Below are positions 51,674 through 60,535 of a stretch of DNA of 64,000 nt, one piece after another. Location: positions 806,001 to 870,000 of the forward strand of contig NZ_JABFDF010000001.1 in the NCBI RefSeq assembly GCF_013403985.1, read 5' to 3'. The translations under genes were made by a program, and so were the position numbers. Position 1 is the first letter of the stretch. Every line of letters begins with the position of its first letter. The DNA comes from Winogradskyella ludwigii. Lineage in GTDB: Bacteria; Bacteroidota; Bacteroidia; Flavobacteriales; Flavobacteriaceae. Under the pieces are notes generated by a model. The model searched no databases and was not told the origin of the DNA. It worked only from the letters and a program-made list of their open reading frames with translations.

Positions 51674-52435
51674 TTATAAATCCAGTTCTAATAAAATTGG
51701 ACAATGATCACTGTGTACGGCTTCTGTAAGTATAACGCTTCGTTTTATCTTTTCTTGTAATGGAGCACTTACCATAGCGTAATCTAATCTCCAACCTTTG
51801 TTATTTGCTCTAGAATTTGCTCTGTAACTCCACCAAGAATACTCTTGACGTTCTGGATGTAAATATCTAAAACTATCTATAAATCCGCTATCTATAAATT
51901 CGCCCAACCATTCGCGTTCTTCAGGTAAAAAACCTGAAACACCTTTCATTTTTGGATTATGAATATCTATCGCTTCGTGACAAATATTATAATCGCCAAC
52001 AATGACCAAATTGGGTTTCTCTTTTTGTAAGTTGTTTAAATATTCATGAATTAAATCCATGTATTCAAACTTATGCGACAATCGTGCTGCATTAGTTCCT
52101 GATGGTAAATACATACTCATCACAGAAACATCGTCGTAATCTACTCTGATATTTCTACCTTCAAAATCCATCGATTCTATTCCTGTACCATATTCAATAT
52201 GGTTAGGTTCTTCTTTACACAAAATAGCAACTCCGCTGTACCCTTTTTTCTGAGCACTATACCAGTAATTATAGTTATAACCTGCTTCTGTAAACAAGTT
52301 AAGATCTAATTGATCTTCTTGCGCCTTTATTTCCTGTAAACAAATTACATCTGGACTCGTCGCTTTTAACCATTCTACAAAACCTTTTTTTACGGCTGCT
52401 CTAATGCCATTTACATTGTAAGACACAATTTTCAT
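51674..52435 (-). CDS. xth: exodeoxyribonuclease III
   Basis: A 253-residue AP endonuclease/3'-5' exonuclease for base excision repair. Motifs: SYNVNGIRAA (N7), LQEIKAQ (E35, metal), MYLPSG, VVGDYNI (D, N) and the catalytic SDHCPI at the end. Length and layout are those of ExoA/Xth. It lies 42 bp upstream of ompA in the same direction and might share transcripts with it. Confidence 0.95.
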   Translation of the reverse strand: MKIVSYNVNGIRAAVKKGFVEWLKATSPDVICLQEIKAQEDQLDLNLFTEAGYNYNYWYSAQKKGYSGVAILCKEEPNHIEYGTGIESMDFEGRNIRVDYDDVSVMSMYLPSGTNAARLSHKFEYMDLIHEYLNNLQKEKPNLVIVGDYNICHEAIDIHNPKMKGVSGFLPEEREWLGEFIDSGFIDSFRYLHPERQEYSWWSYRANSRANNKGWRLDYAMVSAPLQEKIKRSVILTEAVHSDHCPILLELDL

Positions 52436-52547
52436 ATTGTCATTTTCTGATGAACCGCTAAATTAAATAATACTGTACTTTTACCCTATAAATTTATACT
52501 GCTTTTAACGATAAAATATTTTAAGTTTTAAGCAGTTATTATTCTAC

Positions 52548-55500
52548 ATGAAGCATTCGTTACTTTTTCTATTAGTTCTATCTAGTTTTTTGGGCTTTTC
52601 CCAAGAGCAGAATAGCAATTATATTCAAAAGAAAGTAGCCGTTACAGATTCTATTCAAATAGATTCTGTTAGTATTAACCCTTCACGATTTATCGTTAGA
52701 ACAAAAGATAACAAAATTTTAGACTCTACGTTATATACTGTAGATTTTGCAAAAGCCATTTTACGTTTTAAGCAGCCTACCAAAATAGATACCATTCAAA
52801 TAAACTATTTACAATATCCAAAATTCTTAACAAAGATTTACAGACAATTAGATGATGGTGTTATTGTAGATCGCTCATCAAAATTTCAAAAATTATATAC
52901 GTTACAGAATACAACTTCTAAAAACACATTTACACCTTTTGATGGCTTAACCACATCTGGAAGTATTTCAAGAGGTGTTACTATTGGAAATAATCAGAAT
53001 TCTGTTTTAAATAGCGAATTAGATTTGCAAATTTCGGGTAAACTAAGTGATAAAGTTTCGTTGAGAGCCTCAATTCAAGATGCCAACATTCCATTGCAAG
53101 AAAGTGGTTATTCACAACGTTTAGATGAATTTGATCAAGTTTTTATTGAATTATTTAGCGACGATTGGAATATACGTGCAGGAGACATTGACTTAGAAAA
53201 TACCCAAAGTTATTTTGCAAGCTTCTCTAAACGTGTTCAAGGGCTATTAGTAAATGCTAATTTGAGCGAAAAAACTTCAGTTTTTGCTTCAGGTGCCTTA
53301 GTACGCGGACAATTTACAACAACACAATTTACAGCACAAGAAGGTAACCAAGGCCCTTACAAATTAACCGGTTCTAGTAATGAATTATATGTACTCGTTG
53401 TCTCTGGTAGTGAAACAGTTTACGTCAATGGTGTGCCATTAGAACGTGGAGAAAACAACGATTATATTATTGATTATAATGCTGGTGAAATTTCTTTTAA
53501 TCCTACATTTCCTATTACGTCAGAAATGCGAATTACAGTCGATTATCAATTTAGCGAACGTAATTATTCACGATTCACCGTTTTTGGAGGTGCAAGTTTT
53601 GAAACAGAAACCTTAAAATTAAATGTTTCCGTTTATTCTGAAAGTGATGCTAAAAATCAACCTCTACAACAAAACCTATCTACAGAACAAACTCAAATTT
53701 TAGCCAATGCTGGTGATGATGTAAATTTAATGACAGCCGCATCTGCAACAGCAACTACATATTCTGAAAACCGAATTTTATACAAAAAAGAATTATTTGG
53801 CGCAGAAGAAATTTTTGTATTCTCTAATAATGCCGAAGATGAATTATTCAGTGTTAGCTTTACTTTAATTGGAGAAAATCAGGGAAATTATATTTTAACC
53901 AACTCAAATGCTATTAATAATATTTACGAATATATAGCACCAATCGCTGGCATTCCTCAAGGAAATTACGAGCCCATTACACAATTGGTTGCACCAGAAC
54001 GTTTACAAATTGCAATCGTTAATGGTCAATACAAACCTTCAGAAAAAACAGATCTCTTTTTTGAATTGGCAGGAAGTAAAAAAGACAGCAATTTATTTTC
54101 TGATTTAGACGATGATGATAACGATGGTTATGCCGGAAAATTCACCTTAAAGCAAAATCTTATTCAATCGGATAGCCTTTGGAATTTATCTGCAATCGTC
54201 GATGCTGATTTTATTCAAAAAGACTTTAATACCATTCAACGTTTATATAGAGCAGAATTTACGCGCGATTGGAATTTAGACACTTCTGAAACTACAGACG
54301 AAACCTTAAACTACGGAAATCAATTGTTATTTACTTCCGGACTTAGATTAGCACATGCAAAGAAAGGAGTGGCTACCTATAATTTTGAACATTTAAACTA
54401 CGCTGAAAACTTCAATGGAAATAGACATAACATAACGACCAATTTACGATTGAATGATTTTAAGATTTTCTCAAATTCTAGTATCCTAAAGAATGAGAGC
54501 ACCATTAATCGTTCTACTTTTTTACGCTCTTTTAATAGTGTAGTTTACGGTAAAAATAATAAATGGGCTGGTGCAAAATTTTCTACAGAAGACAATGAGC
54601 AACGTGCTATTGCTACAGATTCTCTAACCACATTAAGTCAACGGTTTAGAGCTTACGAGGCTTTCGTTGGCATAGGAGATAGTACTCAAGTTTATGCAGA
54701 AGTAGGTTACATTAAACGCTACAATGATAGTTTACGCAACAATAACTTGGAGCGCGTTAACAGTTCTAATACCTATTATTTAAAATCACGATTAATTCAG
54801 AATAAAAACACAAGTCTACAAGTATTTTTGAATTACAGAGATTTAAAATCCGAAGATAGCAGCACAGAAGACGAACAAAGTTTAAATAGTAGATTAAATT
54901 TTAATCAGAAGTTATTTAATAATCTCATCGTTTCAAACACCAGTTTTGAAACCAATTCAGGAACATTAGCACAACAAGATTTTACGTATGTAGAAGTCGA
55001 AGCAGGACAAGGAGCCTATACTTGGATTGATTATAATGACAATGGCATACAGGAATTAGACGAGTTTGAAATTGCCCAATTTACAGATCAAGGAAGTTAC
55101 ATTAGAGTCTTACTACCTAACCAAGTTTATGTTCAGACGCATCAAAATCGGTTTGGACAAACACTTACTATAAATCCGCAACCCTGGAGTGTTTCTGAGG
55201 ATAAATCGAAACAATTTTGGTCGCACTTCTATGATCAAGCGTCATTTATTGTAGATAGTAAAAAATTAAAAAACGGAAATTCATTTAATTTGAATCCTTT
55301 TGAAGCTTTAAAAGATGATTTAGACACGGACGATTATGTATCGCTAAATTACAGCGTTAGAAATGTTCTGTTTTTAAATAGAGGAAAACAACACTACACT
55401 ACGTCTTATACGTTTCTAACTAATAAGAGTCGTAATTTATTGTCTACAGGAATTCAACAGAATAAAACTAATAATCACCAACTTAATTTTAATCATAAAT

Positions 55501-55988
55501 TCAATGTAAATTGGTTAGTAACGTCCTTAGCAAGTTTAGGAACTAAAGAAAGTAAAAGTGAAAATTTCACCAGTCAAAATTACACCATTGACGAATACTT
55601 ATTTCAACCAAAAATGAGTTATTTATTTAATGAAAACGCTCAATTTGACATCTTTTACCAATACACGTCAAAAGAAAATACTTCAGGAAGTTTAGAATCT
55701 TTAGCCCAAAACAATTATGGCTTATCCTTCACGTATAACAATGCTCAAAAAATAGCATTAACAGGAGAATTTAATTATTTTAAAAATGAATTTGAAGGCA
55801 ATTCCAATTCGCCTGTGGCCTACCAAATGTTAGAAGGTTTACAACCTGGAAAAAACTTTACATGGAGTTTATTAGCACAAAAAAAACTGACTAAATATTT
55901 AGATTTGAATTTAAATTATTTTGGACGAAAATCAGAAACATCAAAAATGATTCATACAGGAACGGTTCAGTTGAAAGCTTATTTTTAG
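52548..55988 (+). CDS. very large outer-membrane beta-barrel protein
   Basis: An 1146-residue protein with a signal peptide (MKHSLLFLLVLSSFLGFSQ). The N-terminal ~130 residues are soluble; then a long series of amphipathic strands with many aromatic residues fills the rest, ending in VQLKAYF, a typical barrel C-terminus. GDIDLENTQSYFASFSKRVQ and NDYIIDYNAGEISFNP recall segments of the SprA translocon family, but it is less than half the size of SprA. A huge barrel of unknown function, possibly an export or uptake channel. No plug or TonB box was identified. Confidence 0.75.
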   Translation: MKHSLLFLLVLSSFLGFSQEQNSNYIQKKVAVTDSIQIDSVSINPSRFIVRTKDNKILDSTLYTVDFAKAILRFKQPTKIDTIQINYLQYPKFLTKIYRQLDDGVIVDRSSKFQKLYTLQNTTSKNTFTPFDGLTTSGSISRGVTIGNNQNSVLNSELDLQISGKLSDKVSLRASIQDANIPLQESGYSQRLDEFDQVFIELFSDDWNIRAGDIDLENTQSYFASFSKRVQGLLVNANLSEKTSVFASGALVRGQFTTTQFTAQEGNQGPYKLTGSSNELYVLVVSGSETVYVNGVPLERGENNDYIIDYNAGEISFNPTFPITSEMRITVDYQFSERNYSRFTVFGGASFETETLKLNVSVYSESDAKNQPLQQNLSTEQTQILANAGDDVNLMTAASATATTYSENRILYKKELFGAEEIFVFSNNAEDELFSVSFTLIGENQGNYILTNSNAINNIYEYIAPIAGIPQGNYEPITQLVAPERLQIAIVNGQYKPSEKTDLFFELAGSKKDSNLFSDLDDDDNDGYAGKFTLKQNLIQSDSLWNLSAIVDADFIQKDFNTIQRLYRAEFTRDWNLDTSETTDETLNYGNQLLFTSGLRLAHAKKGVATYNFEHLNYAENFNGNRHNITTNLRLNDFKIFSNSSILKNESTINRSTFLRSFNSVVYGKNNKWAGAKFSTEDNEQRAIATDSLTTLSQRFRAYEAFVGIGDSTQVYAEVGYIKRYNDSLRNNNLERVNSSNTYYLKSRLIQNKNTSLQVFLNYRDLKSEDSSTEDEQSLNSRLNFNQKLFNNLIVSNTSFETNSGTLAQQDFTYVEVEAGQGAYTWIDYNDNGIQELDEFEIAQFTDQGSYIRVLLPNQVYVQTHQNRFGQTLTINPQPWSVSEDKSKQFWSHFYDQASFIVDSKKLKNGNSFNLNPFEALKDDLDTDDYVSLNYSVRNVLFLNRGKQHYTTSYTFLTNKSRNLLSTGIQQNKTNNHQLNFNHKFNVNWLVTSLASLGTKESKSENFTSQNYTIDEYLFQPKMSYLFNENAQFDIFYQYTSKENTSGSLESLAQNNYGLSFTYNNAQKIALTGEFNYFKNEFEGNSNSPVAYQMLEGLQPGKNFTWSLLAQKKLTKYLDLNLNYFGRKSETSKMIHTGTVQLKAYF

Positions 55989-56081
55989 AAAACTGCAAAA
56001 CTCTTTCAAAATACATGTCCATACAATTTGTTTAAAACCTTTAAAAAAGGTATACTTCCAAAATAACACTAAAACGTATTA

Positions 56082-57116
56082 ATGAAAGATTTTGTAATTG
56101 TAGGTGCAGCACAAGCAGGTCTTTCTATGGCTTATTTTCTAAAGCAAAATGACAAAGATTTTCTAATTATTGATAAAGAACAAGAGATTGGAGCATCATG
56201 GCTTAAACGTTGGGATTCTTTAAAACTATTTACACCAACAGAATTTAATCATTTAATAGGAATGCCATTTCCGGCAGCAAAAGGTCATTATCCTGATAAG
56301 TATGAAATAGCATCCTATTTTAAACAATACGCAGAAACATTTGATTTCCCTATTCAGTTAAACACTATGGCTGAACGTATTGAAAAATCGGATGATACAT
56401 TTATAATAAAAACCAATCAACAAGAAATTACCTGCAAACACGTAATTATTGCTACAGGTCCATTTCATATTCCTTTTACACCAAAATTTCATAAAAATCT
56501 TTCAGAAACCATATATCAGGTTCACAGTAACTATTATAAAAGCCCTAAACAATTACAAAAAGGATCTACTTTAGTTGTTGGTGGTGGAGATAGCGGGTTT
56601 CAAATTTTAAATGAAATTTCTAAGAACACCACCGAAACTACTTATTTTTCGGGTAGTACAGATATTAGAACATTACCTCAAGAGATTTTAGGAAAAACAC
56701 TCTGGTGGTGGTTTACTAAAACAGGATTTTTAAGTTTTAGTAAAACGTCATGGATTGGTAAAAAGATAAATAAATCTAAACAACCTATTATTGGAACCGA
56801 TGTGAAAAGCATTATAAAACGTGATAATGTAGAGGTTGTTGGTCACACGCTTGACACTGAAGAAAACACCATAAAAACAGCAACTAAAGAACTTACAGAT
56901 GTAAAGAATATTATTTGGGCTACAGGCTACAAACCCAATTTTGAATGGATAAATAATATTGAGCTTTGCAAGGATGGCTATCCAATACACCAAAGAGGAA
57001 TTAGCACAACAAAAGGACTTTATTTTATTGGTTTACCTTGGTTGCATACTCGAGGTTCTGCAACTTTAGGTGGCATAAAAAAAGACGCCACTTACTTAGC
57101 TAACAAGATTCTTTAG
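56082..57116 (+). CDS. flavin-dependent oxidoreductase (FMO/CzcO-like)
   Basis: A 344-residue NAD(P)/FAD oxidoreductase: VIVGAAQAGLSMAYFL (5-20; GxxxxG variant of the FAD loop), GASWLKRWDSLKLFTP, the second nucleotide loop VVGGGDSGFQ, and IIWATGYKPNF. These are hallmarks of the flavin monooxygenase/CzcO family. Substrate unknown. It is alone between the barrel gene and a bidirectional terminator. Confidence 0.88.
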   Translation: MKDFVIVGAAQAGLSMAYFLKQNDKDFLIIDKEQEIGASWLKRWDSLKLFTPTEFNHLIGMPFPAAKGHYPDKYEIASYFKQYAETFDFPIQLNTMAERIEKSDDTFIIKTNQQEITCKHVIIATGPFHIPFTPKFHKNLSETIYQVHSNYYKSPKQLQKGSTLVVGGGDSGFQILNEISKNTTETTYFSGSTDIRTLPQEILGKTLWWWFTKTGFLSFSKTSWIGKKINKSKQPIIGTDVKSIIKRDNVEVVGHTLDTEENTIKTATKELTDVKNIIWATGYKPNFEWINNIELCKDGYPIHQRGISTTKGLYFIGLPWLHTRGSATLGGIKKDATYLANKIL

Positions 57117-57162
57117 GAGTGTTACATTTTTAATATGCATTTAAACTATTCTATTTAAAAGC

Positions 57163-57197
57163 AAAATGCCCAAACGTAATAGTTTTGGGCATTTTTT
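57163..57197. terminator. bidirectional terminator between flavin oxidoreductase and glyS
   Basis: Stem AAATGCCCAAA/TTTGGGCATTT with flanking A and T6 tracts. Confidence 0.85.
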
Positions 57198-57203
57198 ATA
57201 ATT

Positions 57204-57229
57204 GAGATTCCTGCATTTGCAATAATCTG
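57204..57229. repeat. short inverted repeat (ATTCCTGC family), copy e
   Basis: GAGATTCCTGCATTTGCAATAATCTG abuts the glyS stop codon (taken in two halves: GAGATTCCTGCA / TTTGCAATAATCTG). The right arm is decayed. Confidence 0.5.
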
Positions 57230-58771
57230 TTACTTCATTCTCTGTAGCCAATGCTTCACATCAACCTCAGCTTTTATAATATCTTTTAAATCTTCAATCT
57301 TTACACGTTTTTGTTCCATGGTATCTCTATGACGAATCGTTACCATATTGTCATTCAAAGTATCATGATCTACTGTGATACAAAATGGTGTTCCGTTAGC
57401 ATCTTGCCTTCTGTAACGTCTTCCAACCGCATCTTTTTCATCGTAAGTAACATTGAAATCCCATTTTAAATCTTCAACAATTTTACGTGCAACTTCTGGT
57501 AAGCCATCTTTTTTAACTAACGGCAAAATAGCTGCTTTTGTTGGTGCTAACACTGCAGGTAATCTTAAAACAGTTCTAGTAGTATTGTTTTCTAATTCTT
57601 CTTCAACTAAAGCGTTTGAAAACACAGCTAAGAACATTCTATCTAAACCAATAGACGTTTCTAAAACGTAAGGTGTGTAATTAGCTTTCTCTTCATGGTC
57701 AAAATATTGTAATTTTTTACCTGAAAATTCTTCATGTTGTTTTAAATCGAAATCTGTACGCGAATGAATCCCTTCCAATTCTTTAAACCCAAATGGGAAT
57801 TTGAATTCGATATCTGTAGCAGCATCTGCGTAATGAGCTAATTTCTCATGATCATGAAAACGGTAATTATCTGCTCCCATACCAAGCGATAAATGCCATT
57901 TCATACGTGTTTCTTTCCAATGCTCAAACCATTCTTTTTGTGTACCTGGTTTTATAAAAAATTGCATTTCCATTTGTTCAAACTCACGCATTCTAAAAAT
58001 AAATTGTCTTGCAACAATCTCGTTTCTAAACGCTTTTCCTGTTTGAGCAATTCCGAAAGGAATCTTCATACGTCCTGTTTTCTGAACGTTTAAGAAATTC
58101 ACAAATATACCTTGCGCTGTTTCTGGTCTTAAATATAAGTCCATTGCTGTTTCTGCAGAAGCACCAAGCTTAGTCCCAAACATGAGGTTAAATTGCTTAA
58201 CGTCTGTCCAGTTTTTACTTCCTGCAACAGGACAAGCAATTTCCAATTCTTCAATTAACGCTTTTACATCCGCTAAATCTTCATTTTCTAAAGACTGCCC
58301 TAAACGCTTCAAAATAGAATCAATTTTTTCTTGGTAACCAACCACACGAGGATTGGTAGCTAAAAATTCTTCTTTGTTAAAAGCATCTCCAAAGCGTTTT
58401 GCTGCTTTTTTAACTTCCTTTTCAATCTTGTTTTCAATTTTAGCGCAATAATCTTCCACTAAAACATCTGCTCTGTAACGTTTATTAGAATCCTTATTAT
58501 CAATTAAGGGGTCACTAAAAGCATCTACGTGTCCAGAAGCTTTCCAAGTTGTTGGATGCATAAATATTGCAGCATCAAGGCCTACAATATTTTCATTCAT
58601 TTGTACCATGGCTTTCCACCAATAGTCTCTAATATTTTTCTTTAATTCTACTCCATTTTGAGCATAATCATATACTGCGCTTAGTCCATCATAGATTTCA
58701 CTACTCTGAAACACGTAACCATACTCCTTTGCGTGAGAGATTACTTTTTTAAATTGATCGTCGTTTGCCAT
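57230..58771 (-). CDS. glyS: glycyl-tRNA synthetase (single-chain)
   Basis: A 513-residue class II synthetase of the alpha2 (eukaryote-like) type rather than the alpha2beta2 form. Motifs: YGAQNGVELK-like start DYAQNGVELKKNI, MFGTKLGA, LRPETAQGIFVNF (motif 1/2 region), RNEIVARQFIFRMREFEQMEMQFF, and VLETSIGLDRM (motif 3). The C-terminal anticodon-binding domain is present. I start at the ATG at 58771 (MANDDQF); an ATG at 58795 would lie upstream of the promoter box. Confidence 0.97.
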   Translation of the reverse strand: MANDDQFKKVISHAKEYGYVFQSSEIYDGLSAVYDYAQNGVELKKNIRDYWWKAMVQMNENIVGLDAAIFMHPTTWKASGHVDAFSDPLIDNKDSNKRYRADVLVEDYCAKIENKIEKEVKKAAKRFGDAFNKEEFLATNPRVVGYQEKIDSILKRLGQSLENEDLADVKALIEELEIACPVAGSKNWTDVKQFNLMFGTKLGASAETAMDLYLRPETAQGIFVNFLNVQKTGRMKIPFGIAQTGKAFRNEIVARQFIFRMREFEQMEMQFFIKPGTQKEWFEHWKETRMKWHLSLGMGADNYRFHDHEKLAHYADAATDIEFKFPFGFKELEGIHSRTDFDLKQHEEFSGKKLQYFDHEEKANYTPYVLETSIGLDRMFLAVFSNALVEEELENNTTRTVLRLPAVLAPTKAAILPLVKKDGLPEVARKIVEDLKWDFNVTYDEKDAVGRRYRRQDANGTPFCITVDHDTLNDNMVTIRHRDTMEQKRVKIEDLKDIIKAEVDVKHWLQRMK

Positions 58772-58778
58772 AATACTG

Positions 58779-58786
58779 CAAAAATA
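58779..58786 (-). promoter_or_regulatory. -10 box of glyS
   Basis: TATTTTTG on the minus strand 8 bp before the ATG; transcripts would have almost no leader. Confidence 0.45.
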
Positions 58787-58787
58787 G

Positions 58788-58818
58788 AAAACCACTCTGA
58801 TTTACAGAGCGGTTTTTT
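58788..58818 (-). terminator. terminator after the coiled-coil membrane protein gene
   Basis: Stem AAACC-CTCTG/CAGAG-GGTTT with one mismatch, 30 bp after the stop codon at 58848; A/T tracts on both sides. Confidence 0.75.
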
Positions 58819-58847
58819 AAAAATTATATCGTTAATGTTATATTTAA

Positions 58848-59732
58848 TTATTTTAACTCAATACTTGTACTTGCTATCTTTACGTTTTCATGAAAAACAT
58901 TGATAAAATAGTAACCTTTTGAAAAGGGCTGATCGTTTTTATCTTTTACAATAGCCATACAAACTTCTAAATTTTGATTGGTATAATTTATAACTTCTTT
59001 TTTGCTGTAATTCAAAGAAGTTTTACCAAAAAACATTTCTCCTTTATCAGAAACTACATTGCCCTGAGGACTTACTATTTGCAAGTAAATATCTTTTTCA
59101 CCTTTTAAAGCTAACGGGTTTTCATTAAGCGTCATGCAAACATCAATAGTATTGGCGCGCCTTGCACGATCTGTAAAACGTTTTTTACCAGATTTTAACT
59201 TGTAAGCTTGTACACTAATATGACTACTTTTTAATAGTGCTGCATTATCTATAGATTCATGCAAAGCATTATTAGCGTCTTCTAAATCATTAATAGTTAC
59301 TTTATTACTTTTTATAGTATTTAAAGCATATCGCTTTTCTTTCTTTAACTCTAGATTTGCAGAATTCAGAGAATCTATAGTACTAAGAAGTACTTTACTC
59401 TTGGATTTTAAAACTATAAGTTGCTCTTTGTACTTAGTGACTATAAATAAATCACCTTTTAATAATCTTAAAGAATCTAAGGCATTCTTAGTTTCTAATT
59501 TTGCTTCGTCTAATTGAGAAGCCATAAGATTATAGTCTTGGCTCAGTTCGTCGTAACTTGATAATAATCCTGATAGTTCAGTTTCTATCAAAACTTTTTC
59601 TTGTTTTAAGAATTCTTCGTAAGATTCAATGGACTTATATTTATTAAAGCTATATATTCCTAAAACAGTTAAGACTACTAATAAAGAACTTATAATTAAT
59701 CTATAATTAAATAGCTGAGGGTTAACTATCAT
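58848..59732 (-). CDS. membrane-anchored coiled-coil protein, unrecognised
   Basis: I do not recognise this 294-residue protein. It has one N-terminal transmembrane helix (about 10-28, LIISSLLVVLTVLGIYSF), a coiled coil from ~35 to 165, and a C-terminal beta domain (ISVQAYKLKSGKKRFTDRARRANTIDVCMTLNEN..YLQIVSPQGNVVSD..GYYFINVFHENVKIAS). Similar proteins are widespread in Flavobacteriia but uncharacterised. It is monocistronic with its own terminator, divergent from comF. Confidence 0.7.
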   Translation of the reverse strand: MIVNPQLFNYRLIISSLLVVLTVLGIYSFNKYKSIESYEEFLKQEKVLIETELSGLLSSYDELSQDYNLMASQLDEAKLETKNALDSLRLLKGDLFIVTKYKEQLIVLKSKSKVLLSTIDSLNSANLELKKEKRYALNTIKSNKVTINDLEDANNALHESIDNAALLKSSHISVQAYKLKSGKKRFTDRARRANTIDVCMTLNENPLALKGEKDIYLQIVSPQGNVVSDKGEMFFGKTSLNYSKKEVINYTNQNLEVCMAIVKDKNDQPFSKGYYFINVFHENVKIASTSIELK

Positions 59733-59802
59733 TATTATTTTTATTAATTTAATACCAAAATAGAACTAATTGAAACCTAACACTCTTTTATTCGATTAAG
59801 TG

Positions 59803-60480
59803 ATGAAAAACTTGTTAAACTTATTTTTTCCTCTGGTTTGCGACGCCTGTAACAATGCTTTAGGTGATAATGAAGTGGTTTTATGCACTCCTTGTAGGCA
59901 TCATCTACCTGTTACTAACTTTCATTTTAATGCTGCAGAAGATGTTAAGAAGGTAGTTTATGGACGCGTAAAATTAGAAAATGCAACTGCATTATTACAT
60001 TTTTCTAAAAAAGGAATTGTTCAGCAAATACTTCATAATTTAAAATATAGAGGTCATGAAGGTATAGGTGAATTTTTTGGAAAGTGGCTTGGCGCGGAAT
60101 TAGCAACTGTAGACGCTTATAAAAATATTGATGTCATTATACCTGTTCCATTATACAAATCTAAACTAAGAAAACGGGGTTATAATCAGGTGACTAAATT
60201 TGGTAAAGAAATTGCAAAAGCACTAAATACAGACTATAATGAGACCGTTTTAATAAAAACAAAATCTTCTAAAACGCAAGTTTTTAAAGGTCGTATAAAG
60301 CGTTGGAACGACGATGGAGCTTTATTTGATATTTCTGAAAACCAATCATTAATAGGTAAACACATTTTATTGGTAGATGACATTATTACAACTGGAGCCA
60401 CTGTAGAAGCGTGCGCAACCGTTTTATTAAAAATTGATAATATTAAGTTAAGTCTTGCTACCTTAGCAATAGCAGATTAG
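59803..60480 (+). CDS. ComF family phosphoribosyltransferase-like protein
   Basis: A 225-residue protein with an N-terminal zinc-finger-like part (CDACNNALGD, LCTPCRHH) and a type I phosphoribosyltransferase domain with the PRPP loop LLVDDIITTGATVEA near residue 187 and VIIPVPLYKSKLRKRGYNQ. ComF takes part in DNA uptake in naturally competent bacteria; in other species its role is unclear. The ATG at 59803 is used; GTG at 59800 is one codon earlier. Confidence 0.9.
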   Translation: MKNLLNLFFPLVCDACNNALGDNEVVLCTPCRHHLPVTNFHFNAAEDVKKVVYGRVKLENATALLHFSKKGIVQQILHNLKYRGHEGIGEFFGKWLGAELATVDAYKNIDVIIPVPLYKSKLRKRGYNQVTKFGKEIAKALNTDYNETVLIKTKSSKTQVFKGRIKRWNDDGALFDISENQSLIGKHILLVDDIITTGATVEACATVLLKIDNIKLSLATLAIAD

Positions 60481-60535
60481 ATTTTTCGTTACTATGATTT
60501 AATATTGTTTCTTTGTGCTAAATTATTTTCAATCG

